Assembly (NCBI RefSeq): GCF_000004075.3
Contig: NC_026655.2
Span: 16,291,489 to 16,355,488, forward strand
Source: Cucumis sativus
Taxonomy: Eukaryota; Streptophyta; Magnoliopsida; Cucurbitales; Cucurbitaceae
Direction of reading: 5' to 3'
DNA length: 64,000 nt
A program made the translations under genes and the position numbers. The notes under the pieces were generated by a model. It saw nothing but the letters and a program-made list of their open reading frames with translations, was not told the DNA's origin and did no database searches. Below, one piece after another: positions 9,791-23,098 of the stretch (its first letter is position 1; each line of letters begins with the position of its first letter).

Positions 9791-11485
9791 TTGTTCAGTG
9801 TTTAGATTTTTAGATCTATGTAGAATAATAGAAAATAGAAATAATGGATTAAAGAAAAAGAAGCGTTAAAATTTAGTTGCTGTTGTGTGTATTGATGATT
9901 ATAGAAATGGGGATGCATGAACAGATTGAGTGATGAATTGAAATTGAGGGAACCAAAAACAAAGAAAAGAAGGTAATAAATAGGAAATGGGAATTTAAAA
10001 TTCAAAATGAATAGGGGAAAGAGTGAGTTAAGTGTGTATGGGGGAAACAGGCTGTTTGCATTTAATGGGTTACAAATTTTGATTTGATTCATTTATTGGT
10101 TTTTGGGGCTCTAAAATGACAGTAAATGGGTGATGATATTATTAATAGGCTCTCCGCAGAGGCGCCGAAACGGAAGCCTATGTCAGTTGGGGGGTTTTTC
10201 TTATTCATATAATACCTTACATCATCAACTTCCCTAAATTAAATAACATCTATCATTTTTAATTCGTTTTTTAACTACTTTTTACCCCCATTTCTATATT
10301 TCTTAACCTTTTCTTTTTCTCAAGCTCAAACTCTAACTTTGGTTCTAAATTTTAAGATGATATTCTATTTTAGTTTTTAAATGGTTTTAAAAAGTATTTT
10401 TAGTCTTTTAATTAAAAAACAAACGTTTACTTTTGGACTCTATCGTTAATAATCATTAATTCTTTAAAGAAATGAGGATGCGATTTATGTATTTCAATGG
10501 TTATGGTTTAAATTTATTATATTACTTAAATAGATAAATAACTAAAAAATTGCTAATTTATTCTATAAAATAAATAAGTAGAACTTATTGAAAGAGAATG
10601 TTAATGATTCAAAATTGTGAGAGTTCTCTAATAAAAAAATCAAATTACCATTTGGCCTCTAATTAAAATTTAAAACATTAGATTTTTAAGAGTAATCATA
10701 AGTTATTTTATTTTATAAGTTTTCAACTCATTTCTACTCGTTGAATTCAACATCTAAAGATTTGAATTTGAAAAAGAAATAGGTGAAATAGGTCATTCTC
10801 ATAGCGAATAGTTTTATAGTTTTGATTAAATATATGTTTGTGGTTTATTATTGATAAGTTGAACCTATTGTGTAAGTTTTAAAATGAAAAGCAATGAGAC
10901 TATTGTCTATTACTACAGTACCTTTTTGGGTGGTTCCAAAAAAAGTCATAAAGACGTAGCCTAAATCAGACAATAACACACCATATCAAAAGTTCTATTG
11001 TCTTTATCAAGGAATCATTATGAAGGTCAAGGATGTTTAATGTGTTCAAGTTCTTTTATTTTTTTCTTAGGTTTAAGATAATGTATTTGAACGCAAATGT
11101 GTATTTATCTTTTTTTAATGCAATAAGTACTTTATTTTTAGTATAAATGGAAATGAAGGAATATGGACAAAAGATCTTCTACTCATGTTGGTTGAGCTAA
11201 ACTCTTGTTGACATTTTAAAACAATGTAGAATGATGATTTAAAATTCATAAGATGCAAATAAAAACCAAAATGAAAAGAGCATAATTTGATATTGGATAT
11301 TCAGTGTTTATTATTATTCTTATTAGGGGTTTTAATAGACTACCTTATTACAAGTCCTAATATTGTCAATTTTTTTTGTAAATGTCGGCACAAAAAATCA
11401 AACTATTCATCTTTATTATTAATGATATATTAAGAAAATAGAAAAATGAAATAAAGAAAGTGGATCATATGTGATTAAGATTTGT
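9791..11485. other. 3' flank of ATL and AT-rich intergenic DNA
   Basis: No gene is supported. The first 200-300 bases probably contain the ATL 3' UTR. A small GC-richer island lies near 10150-10190. The rest is A/T-rich with no recognisable structure. Confidence 0.55.
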
Positions 11486-12123
11486 ATTTATTAGAAATCC
11501 TAGATAAATATGATATGTGATTAATTCTATTATGGTAATATTATAATCAAAATTATCCCATAATCATCTCTATCCGATCTCTTTCTCACTTTTTCATCCT
11601 TCTCTCCAATTTTTTCCAATGAGTAAGGGTTTGTGGTTATATGAAAAAAAAAAAGTATATGAGTTTGCGGTCAACAAATTAGGATATATGAAAAAAATAT
11701 ATAGTATATTATGTAGGTATATGAAAAATCTAAAACATGCAAAAATTAGTTGAAGGAAATGACCAAAAAATTCATTCACAGTAATTTTCATTGACGGAAA
11801 ACTTCAACATAAAATTGAACCAAAATTATATAAGCCAAAATTTCATAAACATAGTCGATAATATGAAAGAAATATGCACTCAATCGATAAGTTGGAGGAG
11901 ATTATCAGATTAAGATAGATAGGATAGAGAGAGATCGGAAATAAGATAAATCAGAAGGGTAAAGTGGTGGGTGAAAGGCATGGAAAAGGTGGACAGAGAT
12001 GGTGATATTAGAAAGCCGAGAATGATATTCAATCCTAGATAAATTTGTTAATTTTATAGCAATTCTTTAATATATTATTACCATAATTGACTCAATCATA
12101 CCGTATTTGAATCTCTAATAAAT
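11486..12123. mobile_element. Candidate MITE with about 55-bp imperfect TIRs
   Basis: The segment 11486-11545 (atttattagaaatcc... to ctattatggtaatatta) is an imperfect reverse complement of about 12066-12123, which reads, inverted, atttattagagattc... to caattatggtaataata. Identity is about 75% by eye. The interior has a second, weaker inverted pair around 'atctctatccgatctc' and 'gagagagatcgga'. No clear target duplication was found, so the superfamily is open. Confidence 0.4.
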
Positions 12124-12169
12124 AATATCCTATAATTAAATGAAAATGAAAATATCATTTATTTAATAC

Positions 12170-12335
12170 ATTAAATAGTTAAATTATAATAAATTTTACA
12201 AAATACGTACAATATATAGCAAATTCTATCACGGATAGTCATTCACATGTTATAGAAGATTATCATTGATAGAATTCAAAATTTTACTATAACTCGTAAA
12301 TATTTTAATTTATTTTGGTATTTTTAAAAATGTTT
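12170..12335. repeat. Dispersed AT-rich repeat, copy A
   Basis: Contains tagcaaattctatcacggatag and attatcattgatagaattc-like motifs, and an end with actcgtaaatattttaat. It shares the motif vocabulary of the two better copies just downstream (12590-12830 and 13030-13225). Confidence 0.4.
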
Positions 12336-12589
12336 CTAAGTTATAAGATACACAACAAATTTGATATAATATTATATATATTTTGAAAAATAAATATTAT
12401 TTATATTTAATGTAGAGGATAAAATGATCAATAAAAATCTTGAACCTTATTTAAGAAAATAAATGAAAATTTGAGATATTTACATAAAATCATAACTAAA
12501 TTAGGTGTTTACTCTACGTAGTTTTTTTTAGTTTAGGAGTTTTGAGTCTTATATCTCATATTTGCTAGGGATAGTTACAAATTTAGTAA

Positions 12590-12830
12590 TTAAATTCAAA
12601 TTAACTAAGTGAATAGCATAATTTTAAAAAATTTGCAAATATAGCAAAATTTGTCAAATTCTATCAATGAGATAAGTCTATCTGATAGATCATGTTGCAA
12701 ATATTGGTCTATCACTGATATATCATATGAAGTCTATCAGCTATACAAATTTATCAGTGATAGTTTTGCTATATTTGTAGATTTTTTAAAATATTATTAT
12801 ATTCTTAATTATTATTGCTAAAATGGTCAT
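12590..12830. mobile_element. Dispersed AT-rich MITE-like repeat, copy B
   Basis: The left part aattttaaaaaatttgcaaata then tagcaaaa is mirrored, inverted, by ttttgctatatttgtagatt with a following tttaaaata at the right. Between them are several 'ctatcactgata' / 'tatcagtgatag' units that are themselves small palindromes. It shares the tail (cttaattattattgctaaaatgg type) with copy C, so the two are paralogous insertions. Confidence 0.5.
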
Positions 12831-13029
12831 TCATTCCAATTTTCGTATTTGTTACCAATTTTGAATACAAAACGACTAAAGGTTCAAAGGGCTCAAGAAT
12901 AGATTGGGTTGGGCCTTTTGAAGTACAAGTTAGTTTATGGGCCAGCCTATCAAAAATGCATGGCCCAAACTCACCAGTGACATGTAACCTGCTATCAAGT
13001 GTTTTTTTACTTTGGAGTAGTTGCAAATT

Positions 13030-13225
13030 TAACGACCAGATTCAAATCAATTATGTATATAGTAATATTTTAGAAAAAATGTCAAATTCTATTGATAATA
13101 GAAGTTTATCACAGATATACATACAAGTTTATCAGCTATACAGGTCTATTCACAATAGTTTTGTTATATTTGCATTTTTTTTTAAATATTGCACTATCCT
13201 TAATTATTATTCCTAAAATGGCTAT
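13030..13225. mobile_element. Dispersed AT-rich MITE-like repeat, copy C
   Basis: Same order of motifs as copy B: tagtaatattttagaaaaaatg, caaattctattgataata, agtttatcagctatacagg, ttttgttatatttgca, then cttaattattattcctaaaatgg. Copies B and C are separated by about 200 bases of unrelated, GC-richer DNA. Confidence 0.5.
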
Positions 13226-14008
13226 CGATTACAATCACCCTTTCATTTACATTAGTTGGTCAATGACGAACTATAATATTTTATAAAGTATATTTAAATT
13301 CTTGTGAACAAACCTTTAATATAATTTTTTTAACTCATGAAGATTCACAAAATAATATTTTTGGTTTTTGTGTTTGGAGTTTTGATTTGGCTGTTAAGAT
13401 CTAAGATGTCACACTTTTCATTTAAGTTTAGTTTGATTTTAATTCATTTCTTGAATTTTCAAAAATAATAATTTTACTATTTAGATCAATTTAAGTCTCA
13501 AACATTTACATTTGTAACCTTATTTTTTTAAATTAAAGATTCACACCCATGTGTACAATTTTATTAATTTAAAATAATTATAAAGTTAAATTTTAGTTAT
13601 TTAAAATTAATTAATAGACATTGAATGAGTGATTGTGGATAAATTATACATTGTTGTGTCATTTCTGAATTTAGTGATATTTTACAAATGAGTTGAATTG
13701 AGATGAGTTAACTTCAAAATTGAAGACATAAGTTTTGATAGATGTGAATGATGCCACATGTTGGTAGATCTCTTTTGCAGTGATTGTTGTATTAGATAAA
13801 ATAGTTTGTTCCAATTAAGTATTAAGATTTGGGTGTGGGTTCAATTGAGCCTACGAATAGATTTAATTTGGTCAAAAGAGAACCAATTTTAAAATTCAAT
13901 TGGTTGGACAAATCCACCAATCAACCAAGCTCAAAACCACTTAAGATCTATAAAAACTTGACATAAACATGTGTTCAACTCACAGAAACACATGTATATA
14001 GATTTTAA
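13226..14008. other. Intergenic, nothing recognised
   Basis: AT-rich DNA with no supported gene, RNA or structured repeat. Confidence 0.5.
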
Positions 14009-14978
14009 GGTTCGTTTGGGGTAACGTTCTAGTTTCATGTTTTTCTTTTTTAAAAAACGGAGGTGTTTGGTAACGTTCCCTGTTTCTCATTCTAAAAAAA
14101 AAAAGTAGAAATGTTTCTTATTTTATAATAAATTATTGGAAAAAAAAAAAGTAGTTTCCCTCGTTCATGTTTTTTAATTATTTCTATTGGTTTTTTTTTC
14201 TCAATTGTTTTTATTGGTTTTCTTTTCTTTTTTTTTTTCAATTCTTTTTATGGATTTCATTTTCCTTATTTTCAATTCTTTTTCTATTTTATTTTTCTTC
14301 CTCTTATTTCCATATTCTTCCCCAAATAACCACTCTTCACATGGTTTTTTTTTCTTCCTTTTATCTCCATTGTCTTTCCCAAATAATCATCCTCTTCCTC
14401 TTCCTCTCATCGTCTTCCTCTACACAACGCCTTCCTCTTTGTTGGATCTGAGTTTTCCTCTTCCTTTTTACATGAATTGTGTTTTCGTCATGGGTTTTTG
14501 TCGAATTTGTGAATTTTTGTCAGATCTGTGTTTTAGCCATGAGTTTTTGTCTTCCTTTTTGTTGTGGGTTTCGATCCTCCTCTTCGTCGTGGGTTTTCGT
14601 CTTTCTCTCGTCGGCTCAATTTTTCAAATCTCAATCTTCATCTCGTTCTCCATAAGATTAGAAGAAGATGTTCCTATCTAGATTTGGTAATTTTATTTTA
14701 TTTTTTAAATAGAGGACATATATTTTTGTTTGATGTTTAATTGAATTAGATGTGAATAAAATAAAATAAAAGTAAATTTCAAAGAAAATCAGGAAACAAA
14801 AAACAATTATCAAACACATTTTTTGTTTTGTTTTTTTCTTCTTCAAGAGACAAAAAACATAAACAATTATCAAAATTTTTGTTCTAAAAAAAAATGATTC
14901 TTGTTCTAAAAAAAGAAGGAACATAAAACAAGAAACAAGAAACAAGAAACAGATTACAAGAATGTTACCAAATAGACC
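14009..14978. mobile_element. Non-autonomous element with TIR-like ends (about 970 bp)
   Basis: The left end ggttcgtttggggtaacgtt matches the reverse complement of the right end, ggtctatttggtaacattct. Short A/T-rich and 'gtttctt' repeats lie inside both ends (e.g. aacaagaaacaagaaac near 14936-14952). A second partial copy of the end motif (gtgtttggtaacgttccctg) starts near 14066. The interior is very T-rich and contains a GC-richer stretch (about 14440-14640) with 'gggttttcgtc' and 'gagtttttgtc' units. The long T-rich open frame is low-complexity and is not called a gene. No convincing target duplication was seen. Confidence 0.45.
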
Positions 14979-17417
14979 ATATGCAAACAACGTTAAAAAA
15001 GACAAATGAGTATTTAGTAAAAAATCAAGGTTACACGTGTAAATGGATGAGGATAGTGGATAGTAAAGTGTAACGAAATGCAACTCCACCCAACTAAAAG
15101 TCTAATATTTAGAAACTTGCAAACTAATTAGAAATGAAAGAGAAAAAAAAGGGTAAAGCTAACAAATGAAGAATATTTGTATTCAAAATAATATCATCAT
15201 GTTGAATATAATAACACATAAGGTTGAAGAAAAATAGAATTGTTAATTACATGGTGGCCGGTGGCTTTAATTTGTCCAAACCAAAATATAACCAATAATT
15301 TTGTAATTTGTCCAACTCCAACTCGTTTTAGAAAAGATTCACATGCATTAGAATCAATTCATTACAACCCTCTAACCATATATGTTTTAATTATTTTTTC
15401 CAACGTTCAAATTTGAAAAGTATTTAAATATGTTCTTAAAAGATTTGTTTTTAAACAATTGTAAAAGTGCTCATTCTCTTGTTAATTAGATTCACGAATT
15501 GGCACAACTTACATAACAACTTATTGGGCAGTTATGGTAATATTGTGAAGTGCAATCGAGAGAATTTGAAAAGGATAGGGCTTCATCTCACTTGACTCAT
15601 TCCAAAACGAAGGGAACACATGAAAAAGAAATGAAGTGGAGAGTGGAGGAGACGTGTTTGAGGGATCCGCTTAATAGGGAAAAAAGAAATGAAAAGGAAA
15701 CACAAAAATTAAGGGGAAAAGAGGTTTTAAAAAATTGCAAAAGGAAGAAAAAAGTGTTTGGCCACAATCCACTTTGAAATTCAATGCCACCTTCAATATA
15801 TAACTTTAATAATAGGATGCAACGTAACTCCAAAACCCAAAAACTACATTATTAGTATTATTATTATTGAAAATAAATGTAATAATACACAGCCAGATCT
15901 GAACTTACATATTATATTAATATGGTGTGTGATGACATATCATAATTGCACCCAAATTTTTTAGTACATAGATTAAGTTACATTTAATACATTCTCAATC
16001 TACATTAATCTAAAAAAAATGTTGTGTATTTTTGTGTGGGTCATGAAATTAAAAAAAGGGAAGCAAGAGCCAAGAATATGAGATAATGATTTGACAAATG
16101 TAGAATGTTTGTTTGGTGAGAACATGTTGATTGAGAGACCCAAACCAAAACCCACATGACATACCAACAAAGATTTTACCTTTTTTTTCTTTTCTTTTTT
16201 CCTTTTTTCAATTTTGATGTCTTTTTACTGCTTTACTTGAGCAGTTAAATTTGTTATTAATTTTTTTTTAAATTTAGTTTTAATTTGAAGAAAATGTACT
16301 TAAATTTTTAGTAAAAAAAAACAATTATTAATTAAATTATTGATATACATAATCTAATTAAAAATATTTCAATCACACATGTTATCTTATTAAACTTCAT
16401 CAATTAAATATTAAAACTTAAAATTTAAATAAGATATTTATATTTTGATTCATTTTATTATATTTGAAAACAACCTAAAATGATATTATAATGAATGAAA
16501 AAGCAAGAGATGTATGATAGAAGAAAATTTTAGGTAATGAAATTCTATTTATACTACATCTTTGATTTTCCATTTAATGAAGAGTCCTATTATCATCTTC
16601 CACCAAAAGAAGTTAAGTAACTCTATTTGTGAACAATTTAAATTTCATTTAAGGAGGATTGTGCTTTAAATAGAAGGTAATTTTCCACTCATATTGATTG
16701 AGGTAGTAAGTTGAGTTGAGTTGTAAAGTTTAAAGTGAATATGTTCTACTTCAAAACTGTTTTTCTAAAAACTCAGTTTTAGGTCTTAGAAAATACTTTT
16801 AATTTTTTAAAATGAATTAGTTAGGTTTAATAAACAAATACTATAATTTGTTGTGGACTAAAATAGTGAAGATGAAGGTATGGTATGAATGTACAAAAGA
16901 GCAAAAGGGAAAAGAAAAAGAGTGAGTGGAGTATGGTTTGGTTTAAAGAAAAAGAAGCAGCGAAGGACAATGAGGTGTGCAAGAAGTTGAATGGAATGAG
17001 TGAAGAGTGAAGTGAAGGGAAAGTGGGGGAGTTCATAAAAGTCCAAAATCACTGTGAAGGTTTGAACGGGAGGCGGTGCGGTGCCATTCTCTTCTACAGA
17101 GAATGGAGGTCCAGTCACGTGGTGTTTTGGTAATACATTATTGAATGGTTCGGTTCCACTTTGGTTGGCTTTACTCAAAATTTCATCTTTTTTTCTTTTT
17201 CTTCTCTTCTCACCAAACAACTTCAATTCCTTGTTCATTCACTGATTACCTCAATACCCAACACAACCCAGATCTTCTCTCTTCTTCCTGTCTTTCTGTC
17301 TCCTTTTTCCTTTCCTCCACCTGCTCTGGAACTGGAGGATTATTCTATCTAACTCCATTCTGCTGCTTCTTTGATGGCTCATTGAGGATTTTACTTTTCA
17401 GCTTCTTTCTTCTGTTT
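14979..17417. other. Intergenic DNA and CNGC upstream region
   Basis: No gene is supported between the element ending at 14978 and the CNGC start codon. The final 200-300 bases are CT-rich, as expected for a plant 5' leader. A minus-strand open frame at 16858-17238 has no family resemblance. Confidence 0.5.
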
Positions 17418-20400
17418 ATGGGCATGGAATTGAAGAAGGAAAAGCTTGTTAGGTGATTTTTTCTTCTTTCTTTGCTTCTACGAATGTAGTTTATTTAATT
17501 TGAAAGCCTTGTAATTGGTGGGTTGATTCTGTTAACCGATTGGATGCTATGGAAATCTTTTAGTTTTCTTTTTTGGGTATGCTTGGCTTTGTTGTTGAGA
17601 AAATGTGGTGAAATTTTAAGCTTTTGTTAGTTTGAACTCTGTAAAATTTCTGGCCTGTAACACTAGTTCCCTATTTACTTGAGAGTTGTAACCGTTGCCT
17701 ACTTCAACTTACTTGCTGACAAGTTGTCTTTATTTATGTGGAGTAGCTCTGAAACTGTGATAATTACTATGTTCCTACGCAACTTTTTTTTTGAAAAAGA
17801 AACATAATTGGGATGAGATCTATGCTATGTTCTTGTGCAATTAGAATCTCCTGGTCTGTCTTTGTGTTTTTAGAGACTTCAACGCCGTATCACAACGGAA
17901 AATTAGATACTACTTGTACGAGATGGAATGAATTTACAGATTTTATTCATATCATTGCTTATCTTAACATAAATATAGGGAGTTCAGGGAAAGGTAAATA
18001 CTTGAAGTTGACATTTTAGTTTCTTGGCAGCATGATTGCTCCATGCTTATGAAGTACCATAGTTAATGAAACTTTATTTGCATAACTAGTGCATTTATAG
18101 ACTAATGTATCAACTTTTATGTTTACAATTTTTATTCCCGAAATAGGTTTTATTCTGATCACAAAAAACATAAGAAATCCGCCATTGGAAGCAGCAATGA
18201 AGCAGTGCAACTTGAGAAGTCACCGTCGAAATACTATATTCCCTCGTCAACGTCAACATTCTTAATACCTGAGAATGGACTAGGAGGAGGCAAAAGTAAA
18301 TTGACCGAAACTTTTAAAACGGAGAAGTCTAAGGTGTTTCCAGAGGACCATGAACCATGGAGCAAAAGAATACTAGACCCTGGTAGCAAAATTGTTTTGA
18401 AATGGAACCGGGTGTTCATTTGCTCGTGCTTACTGGCTCTCTTTGTTGACCCACTATATCTTTATTTGCCTGCTTTGAATGGGAATGGAGTATCCCAATG
18501 TGTAAGGACAGACTGGAAATTGCGAATTGTTGTGACCTGTTTCCGAACAGTTGCAGATTTTTTCTACCTTTTGCACATGATTATAAAGTTCAGAACAGCT
18601 TATGTTGCTCCTAGCTCTCGTGTTTTTGGGAGAGGTGAGCTTGTGATGGATCCAAAGATGATAGCAAAGAGGTATATTAGATCTGATTTTTTTGTCGATC
18701 TAATTGCCACCCTGCCTCTCCCTCAGGTGCCTCAACTTCTGTTCCTAAACCTTCAACTTTAAATGTGGCGTTCTTTGTCTTTAATTTTCGTATTGTATTT
18801 GCTATTTCTTTCTTGGGAAAGATTTAGGGACAGAAAGAACTCTGTAAAACTTTATGGTACCCTTATTTTGATGACAAATAGTATTCTAAATGAGATTAGG
18901 CAACCTACCTCATTATTTCAGCACCAGTTCTTTAATGTTTAAAGTCGAAGAGTTAGATTATTTCAGCAGTAGAACTTGCTTCATGATTGTTTTTATTATC
19001 ACCCATCTACTTGTGGTGACAAGAGAGTTGTCATTTTCTTAGGCAAGGTCTGATGCGAGAATTACCCTTCTGTGTTAACCATAACCTACTTTTGTCTAAG
19101 CAGTGACAAAATGGTAGCACATCTTTCTCAACCTGCCTTTTAACAACGAGAGTTTTACTTGGCCTAACATTTTCTCCAATCTAGTCTATTGGACTAGATT
19201 GATTTTATGTTGTTAAGGGTGAGTGAACTTGTTTAGAAAATCATTTTCTCAGCCACAGAACTACACCAAATAATTAGCCTATTTGTAAAAGTTAATGGAA
19301 GTTTTTTTTGGGGTTGCCCCTACAGATTTAGTAATATGTGATTCCAGCACCTTCTTCTAAGACTGATTTTTCTCAGTGGTGGTCGGGCAGAATGGATGGT
19401 AGGTGGCTGTTAGGCCTGTTTGAGAGAGATCTTTGGAGTGTTGGGTTAAAACTCAACATATATTGGATGTTAGTTGGTTTTCTGAAAAATTTGAAAGAAT
19501 AAAGAATTAGTAAAAATGAATTTGACATGACTATCAATTGGGAAAGGATGAGTTGGTGACAAATATCCAAATTGGAGTAAATGAAAGATGGGACTCCAGA
19601 TATGTACATCTATCATGGGAAGTAGAACTGTAGAAGAATAAGTGGTGTCATTGGTTACTGAGAATGAAACAATTATTATTCGGCGATAGTTTAACCTTTG
19701 TATTTTGTAGTTTAATTGTTAGGTTTTTTACCTAGACTTATAACTGCCTCTTCTGTGCAGTTTGTCATCTGGTTCATCATACCTGCAACAAGAAGTCGTC
19801 TAACCGATCATAAAAACAATGCACTTGCGCTTATTGTTCTTCTTCAATATATTCCAAGATTGTATTTGATTTTCCCACTAAGTTCAGAAATCATCAAAGC
19901 AAATGGTGTTGTTACAAAAACAGCATGGGCAGGAGCTGCTTATAATCTTCTACTTTATATGTTGGCCAGCCATGTAACTCTTTCATCTCTCTCTCTCTCC
20001 CCCTCCCTCTCTCTCTGATGGGAGACATAAATACTTAAATATCTGTCCAGAGGATTTCAGCAGCAAATAAGAAATCATGGTCTATTTTTGTTTAGATTCC
20101 TATTTTTGAGGGAACTCCCAATCAGTAATATTATTTTATTTTTCTTTTTGGCAGGTTCTAGGTGCTACATGGTATTTGCTGTCAGTTGATAGATATACTT
20201 CGTGCTGGAAGTCATTTTGTATGAAGAAGGAATATAATCCTCTAGAGTGCAATCTAACATTTTTTGATTGCGATACATTTAACAGTAATGATCGCAAAAC
20301 ATGGGCAAACAGTACACTTGTTTTTGGAAAATGTGGCACTGATGGAGGAGACTTCAAGTATGGCATTTTTGAGAATGCAATGTCGAAGAATGTTGTCTCT

Positions 20401-23098
20401 TCAAACTTTATTGAAAAGTACTTCTATTGTTTGTGGTGGGGCTTGCAAAACCTGAGGTATGATTTTCTTTTCCTTTATTATCAACTTCTTGGTGCAGTGA
20501 ACTTAAATATAACAACTAAAAGACGCTATTTCCCTTGGGAGGTAGAACCAATAGATATTTTCTTTGAAATTGTCTCCCTAGGTTACAGCTTGCTCCTGGC
20601 TTGGTCATTTAGTAATCTAAGCTTGAAGTATAAATAATATTCTTCATAATGCTACTCAGATCTCTGCGATTAGGAAAGCATTGATTGGTTCAAATGATGT
20701 CTCCTTGTTATTTTCCTCTCTAACTTGCTTGTAAAACCCACCCTTTCCTGAAAAGATTTCTGGTGATCTAAGAGTGAACTTAAAGTTAGCCAAGTATCCA
20801 TACGTATGTAAACAATTTTATTTCTGATCTCAAAAGGATCTATGAATCACTGTTGGACTATGGAAAGCAGCATTTACTCAAAGATGCAAATGAGTTTGTT
20901 TTCTGCTGAATGAATTTGACTTCATGAATTGATCTTGAATGCATTTTTCTTCTAATTGAAAGATTTTGTTGTTAACTTTGCAACACAAGAAAACCCGTGG
21001 CCGTGGACTTGCTATTAAATTGTTTAGGTAACTATCTAGAATGCTCATCATAGGTTCTGTACTGCTTGCATGCCTGGCAGACTAGTACAATAGGATGTAT
21101 GATCTCATTCTTGTCCTTTTATGTATGATTCTTTAATTCTTCATTTTTTCTTGAAAAATACTAATAACTTCTTGCTTATTTTTTCAGTTCATATGGACAA
21201 AACTTGGAAACAACGACATTCATTGGTGAGACATTGTTTGCTGTGCTCATTGCCATCTTAGGCCTTGTATTATTTGCCCATCTGATTGGGAATATGCAGG
21301 TAAGAGACTGGGGGGATAAATTTTTTTCTTTATTCACTGAATGCATAACATGCAAATTGAGATGCACTTGTTGTGTTTAAAACATATATATTTGCTTGCT
21401 GATGCTTGTTCCACTCATGTTGGATCATTAAGTTGATTAAAGGGTGTAGGAAAAAAGTAAAACTTTATTGTCTTTCCTTGACAAACCCTCCATAGGGCTA
21501 GAATCAATTTGATTACTTGTCTCACTAGATGGAAGAAATTGGTTTGGTTCTGCAATTATCTTTCCTAAAAATTTGATCTGGCCTCTCCAACTTGTGCAAA
21601 TATCTGCCTGATCCTGAATAATCTCTTTAGTGACATCTGTTTGGATAAAATCTTTTGGTTCTTTTATGGTGTTTCCAACTTTCCATGCAAATTCTTAGTA
21701 TAAATGATCTGTATTCCGCTATCTTTTCATTTAAATAATTTCATTACCATTTGCTGCAGACGTATCTGCAATCCCTTACTGTGAGGCTTGAAGAATGGAG
21801 ACTAAAGCGAAGAGACACTGAAGAGTGGATGAGACATCGTCAACTCCCTGAAGACTTGAAACGACGAGTTCGACGTTTTGTACAATATAAGTGGGTGGCA
21901 ACCAGAGGAGTTGATGAAGAAACCATCTTGCAGAGCTTGCCTGCTGATCTTCGACGTGATATTCAGTGCCACCTATGTCTAGATCTTGTCCGACGAGTAC
22001 GATTCTCTTGCATACTTATTCTTTATTTTTATATTGAATCGCAATGATCTGGCTTACAGTTCGTACATGATAAATTTTTTATGTAGTGGCATCTCTTATA
22101 TTATGAGAGGCCATTGCTTGTGTTGCTATTAAATAGGCAGTAGATACACAACAATGAGATTAAGGAAGCATGTCTTTGCTGCATGTGAAGACTATTATTC
22201 CTAATAATTAACCACCTAAATTGGACTGGCAACTATCACCAATAGTTCTTTACCACTTTGCAAAAAAGTTCTTCCTGATTGATTACTTGTGTAGATGTGG
22301 TCGTATTCTAAATCAGTAATTGAGTTGCCACCCTGGGCTCACTAAGCAGAATGAAGCATTTTTTCCCCTGTTTTGCAGGTTCCTTTCTTCGCACAGATGG
22401 ATGATCAGCTACTTGATGCAATATGTGAACGCCTGGTCTCCTCCTTGAGCACTGAAGGTACTTATATTGTACGGGAGGGTGACCCGGTAACAGAGATGCT
22501 GTTCATTATTCGAGGCAGATTGGAGAGTTCTACCACAAATGGAGGCCGCTCTGGTTTCTTTAACTCCATAACATTACGTCCCGGGGACTTCTGTGGGGAG
22601 GAACTACTTTCTTGGGCCTTGCATCCAAAATCCACCACCAACTTGCCCTCCTCAACTAGAACAGTGAAGGCACTCAATGAAGTTGAAGCTTTTGCACTCC
22701 GTGCAGAAGATCTTAAATTTGTGGCCAACCAATTTAGACGTCTGCATAGTAAAAAATTGCAGCACACATTCCGCTTCTACTCTCATCATTGGAGAACATG
22801 GGCAGCTTGCTTTATTCAGGCTGCTTGGCGTCGCCATAAGAAAAGGATGATGGCAAAAGACCTCTTAATGAAGGAATCATTTACATTACCAGAACAAGTG
22901 GCTGATGAAACTACCCAAGGAGAGGAACAATTCTCTGTTGTTTCAAATCCTTCTCAGTCTAAAATGTATCTGGATGTAACCTTGCTGGCTTCAAGGTTTG
23001 CTGCAAACACAAGGAGAGGCGCCCAGAGAATGAAAGATGACTTGCCAAAATTACAAAAGCCCGATGAACCCGACTTTTCCATTGAGCCAGATAGATAA
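17418..23098 (+). CDS. CNGC17: Cyclic nucleotide-gated ion channel, group III (CNGC17/CNGC14-like)
   Basis: Seven exons: 17418-17452, 18147-18726, 19761-19973, 20155-20456, 21188-21299, 21760-21996 and 22379-23098, giving 732 aa. The product is a plasma-membrane Ca2+-permeable channel subunit. Six transmembrane segments begin with S1 at about 98-121. The pore carries GQN (about 380-382), the usual plant CNGC filter. After S6 comes the C-linker, then the cyclic-nucleotide-binding domain with its phosphate-binding cassette (RPGDFCGEELL, about 560-570), and an IQ calmodulin-binding motif (FIQAAWRRHKKR, about 638-649). The tail LASRFAANTRRGAQ is typical of the group. The phrases RILDPGS, VDRYTSCWKS and KYGIFENA fit the CNGC14/17 branch better than CNGC15 or group II; the CNGC17 name is a best match from memory. 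The tiny first exon (MGMELKKEKLVR) allows a start two codons later at 17424. Intron 3 contains a CT microsatellite. Confidence 0.93.
19984..20018 (+). repeat. CT-rich microsatellite in CNGC intron 3
   Basis: Runs of (CT)n interrupted by CCCCC, directly after the exon-3 donor site (19974). It may be length-variable between accessions. Confidence 0.75.

Noticed and set aside
14167..14681. Two overlapping Phe/Ser-rich frames of 94 and 164 codons
   Set aside because: Produced by T-rich low-complexity sequence inside a non-autonomous element.
16858..17238. 126-codon minus-strand frame in the CNGC upstream region
   Set aside because: Antisense to a CT-rich leader, no family resemblance, composition mirrors the leader.
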